Notes: generated from the letters alone by a model not told the origin. Numbered from the stretch's first letter, positions 32,119-40,597 are shown. The stretch is DNA of 64,000 bases from Bacteroides sp. 519 (GCF_010500955.1 NZ_QVMJ01000004.1:43134-107133); one strand, 5' to 3'. Made by a program: numbers and translations.

Positions 32119-34530
32119 TCATTTCGCCACCATCTCGAATTCCTCTTGCAGGCGAATATCTTCCGAGCTGCTACCTACCAACACCTGGAAAGTGCCCGGT
32201 TCTACTATCCAATGCATATCCCTATCCAGCATTTCAAGATCTTCGGGTAATAGAGTAAAAGATACTTTCTTTGTTTCGCCCGGTTGAAGATTCACACGTT
32301 GAAATCCTCTCAGTTGCGAATCGTAAGCGATGACAGAGCTCAACACGTCACGCACATATAACTGCACTACTTCATCTCCGGAACGATTGCCTGTATTGGT
32401 TACATCTAGTGTAACATCAATGTTCCCAGCCACTCCTTGTACTGTTGGGGTGATGTTGAGATTGCTATATTTAAAGGTGGTATAACTCAACCCATAGCCA
32501 AAAGGATAAAGCGATCCTATCACAGCTGTTTTACCATAACCATTAGGACCATCGCCCGGCTGACCGGCATGAGAACCGGGTTTGAAAGGAAAGTTCAACT
32601 CAATTTGTCCAAGCGATTTTGGGAAGGTTACCGGTAGCTTTCCACCCGGATTATAATCGCCGAATAACGTTTCGGCAATGGCTTTTCCACCTATGGGACT
32701 GGGGAACCATGCTTCGAGAATAGCAGGGATATAACGATTCTCCCAGTTGATAGTTAATGGCTGACCGTTGATTAACACCAATACAATCGGTTTGCCGGTT
32801 TCGTAAAGCGCCTGCAACAGTTGTAACTGCCGACCGGGAAGCCCCAATCCGGTACGAGATTTGCTCTCCCCTACCCTACGTTCGTCTTCGCCCAGTACAG
32901 CAATAACCACATCCGATTGGCGGGCTTTCTCTACTGCTTCTTCTATCTGTGCAAGTTCTTCTGCTGTTAAAGGTGTGGGTATTATTTCGCTTTCGGGCCA
33001 GGTGGCGTCTATCACTTCGCAACCTTTAGCATACTGAATCTGTGCACGGCTACCAACATAATCGGTTATACCACGAAGAACATGGGTTACCCGCATATTC
33101 CGTGGACCATAGCGACTTACGTATGCTGTTGTATCGGTAGCTAAAGGACCGGTTATTAGTATGTTTTTCAGATTACTGATATTCAGTGGTAAAAGGTTGT
33201 TCTCGTTTTTCAGCAACACTAGAGATTGACGAGTCATATCAAGTTCGAACTCTCGGGTGTCGGGTGTAGCAACAATTTGGTCGGCTGCTTTTGTATTGGT
33301 AACATAAGGAGAATCGAAAAGTCCAAGGCGGAATTTCACACGAAGCACATCGGCCACGTTGCGATCAAGGGTTTGCATAGAGATACTGCCTTCGTTCACC
33401 AATTCGCGCAGAGGTAAGATAAAATCGCTGGGTTGGGTGAAGTTGGTTTTCACGTTCAGTCCGGCCTCAACAACTTCTTTTACGGCTCCTTTCATATCAG
33501 GGGCAATGCGATGCTTGCTGTATATAAACTCTACAGCCTCACTGTCGGAAACTACATAACCATCGAATCCGTATTTCTCTCTTAAAAGCTCGGTGAGGAA
33601 ATAATAACTTCCTGAAACGGGGATACCATCGTAATCGTTGTAACTACTCATTACGCCCATGGGGTGTGCTTCGCGGATAATTTTGCGATAAGGATATAGG
33701 TGCAACTGGTGCATTTCGCGAGGGGCCACATGTGGGTCGGTACGTGCAAATCCATCTCTACCTCCTTTGGGTACACTGTACACAGCAAAGTGTTTAAGTG
33801 TAGCTGCTATTCCGTTAGACTGAATACCGGCAACCATTTCACGGCCCAATGTAGCAACATGATAGGGTTCTTCGCCATAACACTCTAACACACGGCCCCA
33901 ACGAGGATCGCGTGCAAGGTCAAGGATGGGTGCATATATGTTGGTATACCCCAAGGCTTTCCCCTCACGTCCTACTATCTCGCCGGCACGGCGCACAAGG
34001 TCTTGATTCCATGTAGAACCTATTGCAATGGGTGCGGGAAGCGGTGTGGCACGGTCGTGATTAAGTCCGTGAATACCTTCGTTAGAAAAATCAACAGGGA
34101 TACCGAGCCGTGTTTCTTCAATAAACCAGCGTTGTACGGTGTTGATAGCTTCGGCATGTTTACTGTATGGGTAAGAGTATTGTGTACGTACAAGTCCGTT
34201 TAGATGCTCATCAATATTGGCAATACCATCTTTCCATATTTCGTTCTTCCACTGTGGGGTGGGTAGTTCGTCTTTGGCCACACGTTTGTATCCATAAAGG
34301 GTGGCCAGCTGACAGGTCTTTTCATCGACTGTCATTTGCGATAGCAAGTCGGCTATGCGGGCTTCAATGGGTTGCGTAGGGTCTTCGTAAATGTCTTTCT
34401 TTCCATTCTTGTTGAGGTCTATCCATCCTTTCTGGTAGATGGCCTTTTTTGTTTGTGCTTGTACCGTATAGCATCCTACAAGGAGGAATAAGGATATCCA
34501 GCACATTTTTCTAACGTTTGCTCTTTTCAT
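32119..34530 (-). CDS. GH3 family beta-glucosidase
   Basis: An 803-residue predicted periplasmic exo-beta-glycosidase, most like beta-glucosidases. The signal peptide is cleaved near TVQAQ. A short stretch DLNKNGKKDIYEDP looks like a calcium loop of the kind seen at the N-terminus of many Bacteroidetes GH3 enzymes. The (beta/alpha)8 domain has LKHFAVYS, and the nucleophile Asp is in GYVVSDSEAVEF. The alpha/beta sandwich contains the likely acid/base region (LGEDERRVGESKSRT). A C-terminal fibronectin-III-like domain ends the protein. It stands alone with its own promoter and no SusCD, so it is not clearly tied to the neighbouring loci. Exact sugar specificity cannot be read from the sequence. 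Confidence 0.93.
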   Translation of the reverse strand: MKRANVRKMCWISLFLLVGCYTVQAQTKKAIYQKGWIDLNKNGKKDIYEDPTQPIEARIADLLSQMTVDEKTCQLATLYGYKRVAKDELPTPQWKNEIWKDGIANIDEHLNGLVRTQYSYPYSKHAEAINTVQRWFIEETRLGIPVDFSNEGIHGLNHDRATPLPAPIAIGSTWNQDLVRRAGEIVGREGKALGYTNIYAPILDLARDPRWGRVLECYGEEPYHVATLGREMVAGIQSNGIAATLKHFAVYSVPKGGRDGFARTDPHVAPREMHQLHLYPYRKIIREAHPMGVMSSYNDYDGIPVSGSYYFLTELLREKYGFDGYVVSDSEAVEFIYSKHRIAPDMKGAVKEVVEAGLNVKTNFTQPSDFILPLRELVNEGSISMQTLDRNVADVLRVKFRLGLFDSPYVTNTKAADQIVATPDTREFELDMTRQSLVLLKNENNLLPLNISNLKNILITGPLATDTTAYVSRYGPRNMRVTHVLRGITDYVGSRAQIQYAKGCEVIDATWPESEIIPTPLTAEELAQIEEAVEKARQSDVVIAVLGEDERRVGESKSRTGLGLPGRQLQLLQALYETGKPIVLVLINGQPLTINWENRYIPAILEAWFPSPIGGKAIAETLFGDYNPGGKLPVTFPKSLGQIELNFPFKPGSHAGQPGDGPNGYGKTAVIGSLYPFGYGLSYTTFKYSNLNITPTVQGVAGNIDVTLDVTNTGNRSGDEVVQLYVRDVLSSVIAYDSQLRGFQRVNLQPGETKKVSFTLLPEDLEMLDRDMHWIVEPGTFQVLVGSSSEDIRLQEEFEMVAK

Positions 34531-34555
34531 GATTACTTAGATTTCGTTTTCGGAA

Positions 34556-34563
34556 CAAAAATA
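34556..34563 (-). promoter_or_regulatory. -7 box of the GH3 gene
   Basis: TATTTTTG on the minus strand, 25 bp upstream of the GH3 ATG, matches TAnnTTTG. It forms a divergent promoter region with the box at 34637. Confidence 0.6.
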
Positions 34564-34636
34564 ATAAAAATGTTTCTTTATCATCCTAAAACGAACAAAA
34601 TGAGCGCACTAGTGTTTATCTTAACAGAAAAATACA

Positions 34637-34644
34637 TATATTTG
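34637..34644 (+). promoter_or_regulatory. -7 box of the outer-membrane barrel gene
   Basis: TATATTTG, with TTTA about 18 bp upstream (34615-34618), lies 24 bp before the ATG at 34669. This box also shows that the longer ORF start at 34570 would lie upstream of the transcription start. Confidence 0.6.
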
Positions 34645-34668
34645 CCCAGTAAACTAAAAAAATTAATT

Positions 34669-35253
34669 ATGAAGAAAATTGTTGCAATTCTAGTAATGGC
34701 TGTATCATTTATGATGGTTATGCCTGCACAAGCCCAGATTAAGTTCGGTGTGAAAGGCGGTTTAAATCTGTCTGAATTAGATATAAAGAATGGACCGACA
34801 AGTGATAACACCACAGGATTCTATATTGGACCAATGGCAGAAGTGGGAATTCCAATTGTCGGATTAGGAGTAGATGGTGCTTTGATGTATTCACAACGTG
34901 GTGAAGATGATTGGAAACAGCAAGGTATTGAAATTCCTGTGAACTTGAAATACACATTTGGACTGGGAAGTCTGTTGGGAATTTATATAGCTGCTGGTCC
35001 GGATTTCTTTTTTAACTTTAAAGATATTAAGATTGGTGGAGATGAAGGTCTTGTAAAAACTAAGAAAACACAAGTAGGCTTAAATCTTGGTGTGGGTGTG
35101 AAATTGATTAAGCATCTACAAGTTGGGGTAAACTACCAGATACCAATGGGCGACAGCTTTTCTTGGAAGAATGCAGTGGATACGGCTGGAGAAGAAATTA
35201 AAGGTAATGGAAAGACCAAAACCTGGCAAGTATCCGTTGCTTACATTTTCTAA
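34669..35253 (+). CDS. Outer-membrane beta-barrel porin-family protein
   Basis: A 194-residue protein from ATG 34669. It has a signal peptide (MKKIVAILVMAVSFMMVMPAQAQ), then the start of an eight-stranded barrel typical of the outer-membrane beta-barrel family (IKFGVKGGLNLSEL). It shows alternating hydrophobic strands with glycine-rich turns (GFYIGPMAEVGIPIVGLGVD) and ends in Phe (SVAYIF), as barrel-assembly signals do. The longer ORF from 34570 adds residues that precede the signal peptide. Its function in the cell is unknown; such proteins are mostly structural or small-solute related. A hairpin terminator follows. Confidence 0.88.
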   Translation: MKKIVAILVMAVSFMMVMPAQAQIKFGVKGGLNLSELDIKNGPTSDNTTGFYIGPMAEVGIPIVGLGVDGALMYSQRGEDDWKQQGIEIPVNLKYTFGLGSLLGIYIAAGPDFFFNFKDIKIGGDEGLVKTKKTQVGLNLGVGVKLIKHLQVGVNYQIPMGDSFSWKNAVDTAGEEIKGNGKTKTWQVSVAYIF

Positions 35254-35272
35254 TGATTAAACGCTATAATAC

Positions 35273-35304
35273 AAAAAGAGGCAACCAAATGGCTGCCTCT
35301 TTTT
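35273..35304. terminator. Terminator after the barrel gene
   Basis: AAAAAGAGGCA (35273-35283) pairs with TGCCTCTTTTT (35294-35304) and ends in T5. It lies between convergent genes and can work both ways. Confidence 0.85.
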
Positions 35305-35320
35305 GCTTAACTATACTTTG

Positions 35321-35542
35321 TTAATATTCCTCTTCGTTAAAGAAGAAATCTTCTTTGCTTGGATAGTCAGGCCAAATATCTTCGATACTTTCATAAATTT
35401 CACCTTCATCTTCCATTTCCTGAAGATTCTCAATAACTTCCAAAGGAGCTCCTGAGCGCATAGCATAATCTATAAGCTCATCCTTGGTTGCCGGCCATGG
35501 GGCGTCTTCTAATTTTGATGCTAATTCCAATGTCCAATACAT
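35321..35542 (-). CDS. Small acidic DUF2795-like protein
   Basis: A 73-residue, very acidic protein. It fits the DUF2795 pattern (WPATKDELIDYAMRSGAP, then VIENLQEMEDEGEIYESIED) and is commonly found next to cobalamin adenosyltransferase genes in Bacteroidales. Function unknown. It lies 70 bp after the adenosyltransferase gene and has its own -7 box (TACTTTTG, 35600-35593), so it can be expressed separately. Confidence 0.85.
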   Translation of the reverse strand: MYWTLELASKLEDAPWPATKDELIDYAMRSGAPLEVIENLQEMEDEGEIYESIEDIWPDYPSKEDFFFNEEEY

Positions 35543-35592
35543 AATCTTAGGTATTTTTAAATGTTACTAATAATCTTTTTTCTATTTTCCCG

Positions 35593-35600
35593 CAAAAGTA
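35593..35600 (-). promoter_or_regulatory. -7 box of the DUF2795-like gene
   Basis: TACTTTTG on the minus strand, a full TAnnTTTG match, lies 50 bp upstream of the ATG. Confidence 0.55.
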
Positions 35601-35612
35601 TAACAAATAATG

Positions 35613-36176
35613 TCATAAGCAAGTTTTATCCCAAAATATTTCGTCTATTTTATCTTCTATATTCATTTTGCGCGACAATACGAATAAATAATCCGATAAA
35701 CGGTTAATGTATGCTATCACTTCGGCAGATACAGTATGGGTTTCGGCAAGCGAAAGTATGCGTCGTTCGGTGCGGCGGCAAACGGTTCTGCAGATATGAC
35801 AAACGGATGCCCCTTGACTTCCTCCTGGAATTACAAAGGCCTGCAAAGGTGGTAAACTGTGATCAATTACATCAATTTCGGTTTCTACCTCTTGTATATG
35901 TGCTTCGGTAATAATACTGGCACTTTTAAGCGAGGTCTTCTCCTGGTCTGTAGCCAGATTAGAGCCAACAACAAAAAGAAGGTTCTGAACTTTGAGCAAG
36001 AATTTACGGTCGTGCTCTTCTTTGAGATGTGTTATTAATAACCCTAAATGAGCGTTTAATTCATCTACTGTTCCATAAGCTTCTAATCGCACGTGTGTTT
36101 TTGAAACACGTGTACCTCCTATCAATGAGGTTTTTCCTTTATCACCCGATTTGGTGTAAACCTGGCTTTTCTTCAT
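35613..36176 (-). CDS. PduO-type cob(I)alamin adenosyltransferase
   Basis: A 187-residue cytosolic enzyme that transfers adenosyl from ATP to cob(I)alamin to make coenzyme B12. The family motifs are clear: the ATP-binding start [15 protein letters not shown], then [16 protein letters not shown], and the C-terminal arginine motif [12 protein letters not shown] with [10 protein letters not shown]. The length fits the family. B12-dependent methylmalonyl-CoA mutase and ribonucleotide reductase are common users in Bacteroidales, but none is encoded in this window. Confidence 0.95.
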   Translation of the reverse strand: MKKSQVYTKSGDKGKTSLIGGTRVSKTHVRLEAYGTVDELNAHLGLLITHLKEEHDRKFLLKVQNLLFVVGSNLATDQEKTSLKSASIITEAHIQEVETEIDVIDHSLPPLQAFVIPGGSQGASVCHICRTVCRRTERRILSLAETHTVSAEVIAYINRLSDYLFVLSRKMNIEDKIDEIFWDKTCL

Positions 36177-36225
36177 TTATCTGTATTTTTTATGGTTGTC
36201 ACTTTTCACTAACAGATTTTATCCG

Positions 36226-36852
36226 CTAAAAGTTGACTTTATAGTGTTGTTTTATTTTCTTTTGGTCGAAAAAAACAATCCCCAGATCATAAAGATCGTA
36301 GGTAATAACTGCACGTTTATCGGCTACCACTTCATTCCAAAGTTGTTTCATGGACGAATTATAATAGATACCTTCAATTACTAAAACGCTTTGGTGGGTA
36401 ACACAGTTGAATGATTCCTTTATTATTTCTCTTATTTTTTCTACATTTTCACCATAATGAATCAGCAGAAAACCCAAATTATGGGTAAAGTGAGTGATTG
36501 GAACATCAGCAGAATAACATACATAATCAGCATTTTGTTTAGCTGCTTTCAAATAAAGAGAGGTTATGGAAGATGCTGGACCAACCTCTGCAATATCAGT
36601 AGGCTGAAACCTGTTAACCATGCGAAACAGAAGCCGGTTGACTTTTCTGGAAGTGTGTTTTTTATTCTTCTTTATCTGCTGCTTGTATTTATCCGATTTT
36701 TCTATTTCGTTATAAGCATAGTAATACGTTTTTTCATAAATAACGTTGGTTATAAAATCGAATGCAGAGGGCGAATGTACTCCATATCCGCAACGTTTCC
36801 GAAATCTTCTTAACCATATAAATGGTCGTTTAAATGTCAATATCTTGCACAT
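36226..36852 (-). CDS. Class I SAM-dependent methyltransferase-like protein
   Basis: A 208-residue protein with an N-terminal basic stretch (RPFIWLRRFRKRCGYGVHSPSAFDFITNVIYE), which marks a Bacteroidetes methyltransferase family, followed by a Rossmann-like core. The segment DIAEVGPASSITSLYL sits where the SAM-binding motif I is expected, but it lacks the usual GxGxG. It ends with strands typical of the fold (ITYDLYDLGIVFFDQKK). Substrate unknown. Its promoter is divergent from the next gene. Confidence 0.7.
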   Translation of the reverse strand: MCKILTFKRPFIWLRRFRKRCGYGVHSPSAFDFITNVIYEKTYYYAYNEIEKSDKYKQQIKKNKKHTSRKVNRLLFRMVNRFQPTDIAEVGPASSITSLYLKAAKQNADYVCYSADVPITHFTHNLGFLLIHYGENVEKIREIIKESFNCVTHQSVLVIEGIYYNSSMKQLWNEVVADKRAVITYDLYDLGIVFFDQKKIKQHYKVNF

Positions 36853-36871
36853 AAACCAATGTATCTGCGTA

Positions 36872-36900
36872 CAAAGATAATTAGATAATGTTTATCTTTG
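36872..36900. promoter_or_regulatory. Divergent, symmetrical -7 boxes
   Basis: TATCTTTG occurs on the minus strand at 36879-36872 and on the plus strand at 36893-36900, arranged as mirror images 13 bp apart. Each matches TAnnTTTG. A second plus-strand box (TACTTTTG) lies at 36942-36949, closer to the 36979 start. Confidence 0.5.
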
Positions 36901-36978
36901 ATAAAAATACAAACGAAATGGATAAAACAATCTGGTTTTACTACTTTTGTATTATTATTGACAACAAGGATTGAATTT

Positions 36979-37941
36979 ATGAAAGTATTTAGATTTTTTT
37001 GGGTTATGCTGGCTATAGTTGGCTTAACCGGGTGTGTAGGAGAAGATAATGACAGCGATGGAGAAGGAGCCGATATCAAAGTTGGCGATTATCTACCCGA
37101 GTTTGTAATAGACATGAACAACGGCTCAAAGCTTAATTCTTCGGACCTGAGAGGAAAAGTATCTGTTATTATACTCTTTTCGGTAGATTGCCAACATTGC
37201 CAGGAGCAGTTTAAAGTAACAGAGCAAATTTATGAGAAGTACAAGAACAATAAAAACTTTGTGATGTTTGGTATCAGCCGCGAGCAAGGTGCTGCGCAAG
37301 TAAGCAAATACTGGCATGATAATAAAATGAAGATGCCTTACTCTGCACAAAACGACCGGTATATTTATAGTTTGTTTGCCAAAAGTGTAATACCCCGTAT
37401 CTATATTTCGAACGGCGAACGTATTGTTCAGGCAGTAACAACGGATAATCCTTTGGCTACTTTCGATGAACTTGTAAGCCTTATCGACCCACTTATGGGG
37501 ATTCAAGGTAATGTAAAGGTAGGGGATAAACTACCCAACTTTTCGATAACAATGAACGATGGTTCGGAAATAAGTACCGACGATTTAAAAGGCAAAATAT
37601 CTGTAATCATCTTCTTTGCAACCGGTTGTGAGCAATGCAGAACCCAATTGAGTGTTGCCGAAGAGGTTTATAAACGGTTTAAAGACAATGAAAAGTTTAA
37701 AGTGATTTGCATAAGCCGTGCCGAAGGAGAAAATATTGTTGCTGCTTATTGGAGAAAGGGAAACTATACAATGCCTTACTCTGCACAACCCACCCGGGAT
37801 GTTTATGATCTCTTTGCGCAGATTACCGTTCCGCGTATATACATATCAGATACCGATGGTGTTGTTCAGGAAATGTACACTGATACTCCGTTAGCTAGTT
37901 ATGCAACACTGTTTAGTGTGGTAAATAACATGTTGAGATAG
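36979..37941 (+). CDS. Lipoprotein with two tandem thioredoxin-like domains
   Basis: A 320-residue lipoprotein from ATG 36979, chosen because it gives a clean signal ending in GLTGC (the 36898 start adds 27 residues before it). Two AhpC/TlpA-like thioredoxin folds follow, about 45-180 and 195-320. They begin with VGDYLPEFVIDMNNGS and VGDKLPNFSITMNDGS, with CxxC motifs CQHC and CEQC. The two halves are clearly related (both contain KMPYSAQ or TMPYSAQ and IPRIYIS or VPRIYIS), so the gene arose by internal duplication. Both active sites are intact. It probably acts in envelope thiol redox; partner proteins are unknown. A strong hairpin follows. Confidence 0.85.
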   Translation: MKVFRFFWVMLAIVGLTGCVGEDNDSDGEGADIKVGDYLPEFVIDMNNGSKLNSSDLRGKVSVIILFSVDCQHCQEQFKVTEQIYEKYKNNKNFVMFGISREQGAAQVSKYWHDNKMKMPYSAQNDRYIYSLFAKSVIPRIYISNGERIVQAVTTDNPLATFDELVSLIDPLMGIQGNVKVGDKLPNFSITMNDGSEISTDDLKGKISVIIFFATGCEQCRTQLSVAEEVYKRFKDNEKFKVICISRAEGENIVAAYWRKGNYTMPYSAQPTRDVYDLFAQITVPRIYISDTDGVVQEMYTDTPLASYATLFSVVNNMLR

Positions 37942-37950
37942 ATCTATCAA

Positions 37951-37984
37951 TAAATCTCTTGAGCCATATAGCTCAAGAGATTTA
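37951..37984. terminator. Bidirectional hairpin between the thioredoxin-like gene and hicB
   Basis: TAAATCTCTTGAGC (37951-37964) pairs perfectly with GCTCAAGAGATTTA (37971-37984), and an outer AGATCTAT flanks both sides. It lies between convergent genes. Confidence 0.75.
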
Positions 37985-37987
37985 GAT

Positions 37988-38374
37988 CTATTTACTAATA
38001 GATGTTTTTAGTATTTTTGTCAGTTCTTTCTTTTCGCGTTTCAAAGATCTCTCCAAAACAATTTTTACCACATTATTAATTGTACTTCCGGTTTGGTTTG
38101 CAAAATATGCCAAATCTTTATGTAACTCTGGTGTTAGCCTTACATTAAAATTTCCAGAATATATTTTATCTGGTTGAATATCATTTTCTTTGCAAAAAGC
38201 TAAATAATCATCCACAGCTTCATGAAAAGCTTTCTTCAACTCTTCCACACTTGCAGCCTCATAATTAACTAAAGCATTTATTCCCTCTACTTTACCAAAC
38301 AGAACACTATCCTCATCACTGTATGAAACCGAACCAATATAGCCTTTATATTCCATATTACTATTCATAATCAT
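37988..38374 (-). CDS. hicB: HicB family antitoxin
   Basis: A 128-residue antitoxin. The N-terminal half is the partial RNase-H-like fold of HicB (GYIGSVSYSDEDSVLFGKVEG), followed by EELKKAFHEAVDDYLAFC. The C-terminal part is a ribbon-helix-helix DNA-binding motif (FNVRLTPELHKDLAYFANQT), which lets the protein repress its own operon. Its ATG overlaps the hicA stop by 4 bp (ATGA), the normal toxin-first order of hicAB. It would bind and neutralise HicA and act at an operator upstream of hicA. Confidence 0.9.
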   Translation of the reverse strand: MIMNSNMEYKGYIGSVSYSDEDSVLFGKVEGINALVNYEAASVEELKKAFHEAVDDYLAFCKENDIQPDKIYSGNFNVRLTPELHKDLAYFANQTGSTINNVVKIVLERSLKREKKELTKILKTSISK

Positions 38375-38664
38375 TCCTCCTCTTTAGTTATATCTTTCTC
38401 CTCATTCTCTGCTATAAAACCATTGTTTATCAGATGGTCAAACACTTGTTCCAAAGCGTATTTCTTAACTATATTACCAGGATGTGGTTTATGCAGTAAT
38501 ATAGGTTGTAGCCCCTCTTGCTTAAATGCCACTCTTGAGCCTGATGTTTTACCTTTTTTGCCTTCCTCATAACCAAAATACCATAATAAGCGTTTGAGCT
38601 CGTTATATGTAAAATCACTAGGTAAGGTTTTGAACCTTTCTATTAATTTATCAATGCTTCCCAT
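38371..38664 (-). CDS. hicA: HicA family mRNA interferase toxin
   Basis: A 97-residue protein of the HicA/YcfA group with a dsRNA-binding-like fold. The segment FTYNELKRLLWYFGYEE followed by SGSRVAF and then LLHKPHPGN contains the His expected in the catalytic position. It would cleave mRNA independently of ribosomes unless bound by HicB. The C-terminus (ENEEKDITKEEE) is an acidic tail longer than usual. A promoter with a palindrome over the -7 box lies directly upstream. Confidence 0.88.
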   Translation of the reverse strand: MGSIDKLIERFKTLPSDFTYNELKRLLWYFGYEEGKKGKTSGSRVAFKQEGLQPILLHKPHPGNIVKKYALEQVFDHLINNGFIAENEEKDITKEEE

Positions 38665-38677
38665 TATATCTGTTAAT

Positions 38678-38695
38678 AGTTACACAAAAGTAACT
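38678..38695 (-). promoter_or_regulatory. hicAB promoter with overlapping palindrome
   Basis: AGTTAC-ACAAAA-GTAACT is an inverted repeat with 6-bp arms that covers the -7 box TACTTTTG (38692-38685, minus strand), about 20 bp upstream of hicA. It is a good candidate for the HicB operator. Confidence 0.6.
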
Positions 38696-38726
38696 AAAAT
38701 TCCAATCTTTCCCTACTTCAACCAAC

Positions 38727-38765
38727 AAAAAAACGCCTGATTATCTTATAATCAAGCGTTTTTTT
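38727..38765. terminator. Terminator of tRNA-Gln
   Basis: A 10-bp stem AAAAAAACGC (38727-38736) with GCGTTTTTTT (38756-38765) is extended inside by TGATTAT and ATAATCA. On the minus strand it ends in a T run just after the tRNA. Confidence 0.85.
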
Positions 38766-38769
38766 AATG

Positions 38770-38840
38770 TTGTCTCACCAGGATTCGAACCTAGACAAAC
38801 AGAACCAAAAACTGTTGTGCTACCATTACACCATGAGACA
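38770..38840 (-). tRNA. tRNA-Gln (anticodon TTG)
   Basis: Read on the minus strand, acceptor TGTCTCA pairs with TGAGACA. The anticodon loop TTTTGGT gives anticodon TTG (glutamine, CAA), and the T-arm has GGTTCGAATCC. The structure is 71 nt, with discriminator A. The anticodon stem has one T-T mismatch next to the loop. CCA is not encoded. Confidence 0.95.
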
Positions 38841-39044
38841 AACTTGTGTGCTTTCTGTTAAAAAGCGGTGCAAAGATAAGGACAGGATATTTATTTTCCA
38901 AATAATTCGAATGTTTTTTTCACTTTCTTCTCTTTTTCTCCTGTTTTCGTTTACAAGCCAAGCAGTATTCCTTGCATATATCAAGAAAATTAGTGAATAT
39001 TGCACCCGCTTATAAAAACCCGAATTTAAAATACACTAAATAGC
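38841..39044. other. 204-bp spacer between tRNA-Gln and the TPR gene
   Basis: I see no gene here. The ORF that crosses the tRNA is not a real gene. Nothing matching TAnnTTTG stands out, so the promoter of the TPR gene is not identified. Confidence 0.5.
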
Positions 39045-40460
39045 ATGAAACAGTCAAGCGTTATTTTGATATTGATATTCACATCCCTTTTTGTTGTTAA
39101 CAAGGCTAGCGCCCAGTTTAATCCTATTGAAGAATATATAATAGAAGGAGAGTTCAAACAAGCACTTTCTTTGCTTAATATCAAATCCATGTTTGGCGAT
39201 ACAAGCGAGACTTACTCTTTCAGGGGATTAATTTTTGTCAGAACCGGAAAAACAGAAGAGGGGTTTGAACAATGGGATAAAGCTCTCGAAGAGAATCCTA
39301 ACTACAAATATCTTATCAATCTATTTAAATCAGGAGCATACGAAATGCTTGGTGATGAAATAAAGGCTAAAGAATATTTGAATTTAGCCAAACAAACATG
39401 TAAGTCGAAAAACGGATTCAATGATGAGCAGCTCGTTTTATTGCACTTAATGTATGGAAAAATAGACGACGCTTTAAAACTGTATGAGAAAATTATAAGC
39501 AGCAAGCCCAAGCCGCAGTATTATAACGAAATGGCCACAGTTCTGCTTATTGCAAAAAGAAAAGAAGAGGCTTTCAATGCATACCGAAATTCGTATAAAT
39601 TGGATCATTCCGAAAAATCCATTTTCAAGAATGATGAACTTATTCATGCCTTCTTTATAAATGTAGATAAATATGAGGAGTTAAACGCCAAGTATGAAGA
39701 AGAAATCCGGACCAAGCAGAAAAACAACCATCAGATTTATTTTGAGTGGGGCAATGCGCTGGCTACATTCGACTGGCTTTCTGGAAGAGATAAAAAAGAG
39801 GTGGAAGATGAACTCTTTTATGATCAATTGTCATTGTTTTCATTTCATAACCCCAAAATATTAGACTGCGCAAAGCATTGGTTGAGTCTAAAGAAAAAGG
39901 AGATTGTTTCCATATACAACAAAGCAACAGAACTGAAACCTAAAAAAGCTGAATATCATTATGCGCTGGCAAAAGCAATAAGTGCTACAAGAGAAAATGA
40001 CGAGATGGTAATTGAGGAATTTGATAAAGCTTGTAACTTAGCCCCCAAGAATAAAGACTACTTCAAGGTGCAGATTCTCTATCTAGCTAGAAAATCATAT
40101 TACAATCAAGCTGAGGAGAAGCTAACTGTATTGAAAAACAAATTCCCGGAAGAAGCAACATTGGTCGACAGTATGTTTGTTCAGATAAACAAATCAAAAG
40201 AGTTGGATATGAAATATTATCTTAAAGAGAAAGAAGAGCTACTCAACGACCCTTATAAGGGACTTAATCACCCATTTTTTTGGATGAAATTATTAATGCT
40301 TAAATATAGTGATAAAGAGTTCTTTGACAAAGAACTGGAAGAATACAAACAATTGTTGATTACTATCAAAAACTCAGGAAAACTAAACTCCAACAGTGAT
40401 TCATTTAGTCATGCTATAGATAATATGATTAAAAAATTGATAGATAAAGAACCGGAATAA
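39045..40460 (+). CDS. Secreted TPR-repeat protein of unknown function
   Basis: A 471-residue protein with a Sec signal peptide (MKQSSVILILIFTSLFVV..., cleavage near KASAQ) and no lipobox. Helical TPR-like units follow, for example RGLIFVRTGKTEEGFEQWDKAL and KSGAYEMLGDEIKAKEYLNLA. The C-terminal part stays helical and lysine/glutamate-rich. It probably serves as a periplasmic protein-binding scaffold, but no partner is visible. The stop codon overlaps the first base of an inverted-repeat element that fills the gap to tyrS. Confidence 0.75.
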   Translation: MKQSSVILILIFTSLFVVNKASAQFNPIEEYIIEGEFKQALSLLNIKSMFGDTSETYSFRGLIFVRTGKTEEGFEQWDKALEENPNYKYLINLFKSGAYEMLGDEIKAKEYLNLAKQTCKSKNGFNDEQLVLLHLMYGKIDDALKLYEKIISSKPKPQYYNEMATVLLIAKRKEEAFNAYRNSYKLDHSEKSIFKNDELIHAFFINVDKYEELNAKYEEEIRTKQKNNHQIYFEWGNALATFDWLSGRDKKEVEDELFYDQLSLFSFHNPKILDCAKHWLSLKKKEIVSIYNKATELKPKKAEYHYALAKAISATRENDEMVIEEFDKACNLAPKNKDYFKVQILYLARKSYYNQAEEKLTVLKNKFPEEATLVDSMFVQINKSKELDMKYYLKEKEELLNDPYKGLNHPFFWMKLLMLKYSDKEFFDKELEEYKQLLITIKNSGKLNSNSDSFSHAIDNMIKKLIDKEPE

Positions 40461-40589
40461 AGAATGGAAGGAGTTATCGCTTCGCTAGGAGTTAAAGGAG
40501 TTAAAGCTTTAGATGCTCTGAAGTATCTTAGAGCTATAACTCCTAAGGAGCAAAGCTCCTGATAACTCCCTTTAACTCCTTCCATTCTT
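40460..40589. repeat. 130-bp inverted-repeat element between TPR gene and tyrS
   Basis: The ends AAGAATGGAAGGAGTTA (40460-40476) and TAACTCCTTCCATTCTT (40573-40589) are perfect 17-bp inverted copies. GGAGTTA occurs three times in the left half and TAACTCC three times in the right half. An 18-base word including its right end also follows the GH66 gene. It is non-coding and looks like a dispersed, MITE-like element. Confidence 0.8.
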
Positions 40590-40597
40590 GAATGTAT

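Noticed and set aside
38767..39015. ORF crossing tRNA-Gln
   Set aside because: It overlaps a well-supported tRNA and has no recognisable protein.
40460..40589. Small minus-strand ORF starting MEGVKGSYQE
   Set aside because: It is entirely inside the inverted-repeat element, and such translations arise wherever this repeat occurs.
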